Part shown: in pieces, positions 7,059 through 7,669 of the stretch
How positions within the stretch are numbered: position 1 is the stretch's first letter
Layout: each line of letters begins with the position of its first letter
Notes under the pieces: model-generated
Databases searched by the model: none
What the model saw: the letters and a program-made list of their open reading frames with translations, nothing else
Told to the model about the DNA's origin: nothing
Assembly: GCA_028822745.1 (NCBI GenBank)
Contig: JAPKCZ010000086.1
Location: forward strand, 1 to 7,669
Direction of reading: 5' to 3'
Source of the DNA: Kiritimatiellia bacterium
Lineage (GTDB): Bacteria; Verrucomicrobiota; Kiritimatiellia; UBA8416; JAIOPI01
Length of the DNA: 7,669 bases
Program-made: the position numbers and the translations under genes

Positions 7059-7622
7059 CTATTCGCTGGCACCTTCGCCAGAATTGAGCACAGAAAGTTT
7101 CCGAGATAATTTTACATGACAAGGCGGGCAAAGCGTCGACGAAACCGCATTCACGTCAATTTTACTAGAAAGCGCGCAGAGCGGATACGGACAGTAGTCC
7201 ATTCCTAGTGAGCGTGAGGCCGCGCCGGTACCAATGCAAAAGAGTAGCGCCTGGGCTTCTGGTGAATGTAGATTTTCCTGTCCTAAGCGTTTCATCAGTG
7301 CGTTGCAAGACACTTTCGCGCGCCTTTTCTCAACATCAACCTCTGCAGCCTTTCCTGAATCGAGATCCCAACAGGAAAATTCGAGAAGATAGATGTTAGC
7401 GGCCGATGCCAAATCAGGTGACGTGGCGTCAGTTTCTGAAATGCACCACGATACGGGCGCCTGAAGTCGTTCGGAAAAGGCTGCGGCCAGACCGTTGGTT
7501 TGGATTAGCCCATCTTTACAATCGCTAACAAGAACGAAGTGTACGTCTTCGGCGAACGCCAAGGTTGACATCAACATCATTACAAAAGCGGCAATTTTTG
7601 GAAGATTGGATATTCTGTTCAC
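7059..7622 (-). CDS. Small exported Cys-rich protein, archaemetzincin-like with a degenerate active site
   Basis: 187 residues from a GTG at 7622. Residues 1-24 are a signal peptide (basic MNRISNLPK, hydrophobic core, ending LAFA before EDV), so the mature chain of about 163 residues is exported. It has nine cysteines: 35, 60, 84, 106, 129, 144, 149, 165 and 168. The C-terminal part, LGMDYCPYPLCAL (139-151) then CPPCHVKL (165-172), closely follows the archaemetzincin ending HExxHxxGxxHC-x4-C-x-M...CxxC. The glycine (140) and the C-x4-C and CxxC cysteines are kept. The zinc-site positions are Gly133, Ala134, Arg137 and Tyr143 instead of His, Glu, His and His, and the Met-turn Met is Leu151; the spacing to CxxC is about four residues shorter. 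The N-terminal part (VHFVLVS, then IYLLEF) could be the family's first strands. I therefore read it as a non-proteolytic relative. This is pattern recognition, not a database hit; an unrelated Cys-rich exported protein remains possible. Function unknown. Confidence 0.8.
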   Translation of the reverse strand: MNRISNLPKIAAFVMMLMSTLAFAEDVHFVLVSDCKDGLIQTNGLAAAFSERLQAPVSWCISETDATSPDLASAANIYLLEFSCWDLDSGKAAEVDVEKRRAKVSCNALMKRLGQENLHSPEAQALLFCIGTGAASRSLGMDYCPYPLCALSSKIDVNAVSSTLCPPCHVKLSRKLSVLNSGEGASE

Positions 7623-7631
7623 TTAATTCGT

Positions 7632-7652
7632 TCACCTCATCGAGAGATTATA
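7632..7652 (-). promoter_or_regulatory. -10 box and Shine-Dalgarno for the archaemetzincin-like gene
   Basis: On the minus strand a perfect TATAAT (7652-7647) is followed eight bases later by GAGGTGA (7638-7632), a seven-base match to the anti-Shine-Dalgarno, and then nine bases later by the GTG start at 7622. Transcription should begin near 7640, giving a leader of only about 18 bases. The -35 box at 17-bp spacing would fall just past the right edge of the window. This pair is the best expression signal in the window and confirms the GTG start. Confidence 0.55.
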
Positions 7653-7669
7653 GGTAGCGAGAAGCGGAC

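Noticed and set aside
7045..7081. Possible terminator for the archaemetzincin-like gene: CTGGC/GCCAG stem (7066-7070 with 7077-7081) and a minus-strand T5 at 7049-7045
   Set aside because: The stem is inside the coding end and about 16 bases from the T-run; the nearer GAAT/ATTC stem is only four pairs. Too weak to call.

Overview
The window carries five complete protein genes packed almost end to end on both strands. I see no RNA gene, mobile element or CRISPR array. Coding content and style point to a bacterium of the PVC group, most likely Lentisphaerota/Kiritimatiellota-like. The evidence is a eukaryote-like UAP-type nucleotide-sugar pyrophosphorylase, a compact 'WaGKYEiTNaqF' SUMF1/FGE-type domain, and a DUF2723-type membrane protein with a long TPR tail. 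This placement is inference from protein style; no 16S or other marker is present.

Layout: (1) 180-1574 (+), an exported protein joining ankyrin repeats to a formylglycine-generating-enzyme-type domain that lacks the catalytic cysteines. (2) 1581-2984 (-), a UAP/UDPGP-family uridylyltransferase. (3) 2997-6152 (-), a 1051-residue multi-pass membrane protein (GT-C/DUF2723-like) with about ten or eleven TPRs. (4) 6270-7046 (+), an RsuA/RluB/RluF-family pseudouridine synthase. (5) 7059-7622 (-), a small exported cysteine-rich protein that resembles an archaemetzincin whose active-site residues have all been replaced.

Genes 3 and 2 are transcribed in that order and are 12 bp apart, with a ribosome binding site in the gap. 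They are very likely one operon that pairs a nucleotide-sugar maker with a membrane protein of glycosyltransferase fold. Genes 1/2 and 4/5 converge with only 6 and 12 bp between stop codons and no clear terminators. Genes 3 and 4 diverge from a 117-bp spacer.

The most unusual object is the archaemetzincin-like pseudo-protease at the right edge. It has a secretion signal, keeps the C-x4-C...C-x2-C zinc-knuckle pattern and has lost the whole HExxHxxGxxH zinc site except the glycine. Two other proteins here (the FGE-type domain and the DUF2723-type domain) also appear to lack the residues their best-known relatives use for catalysis.
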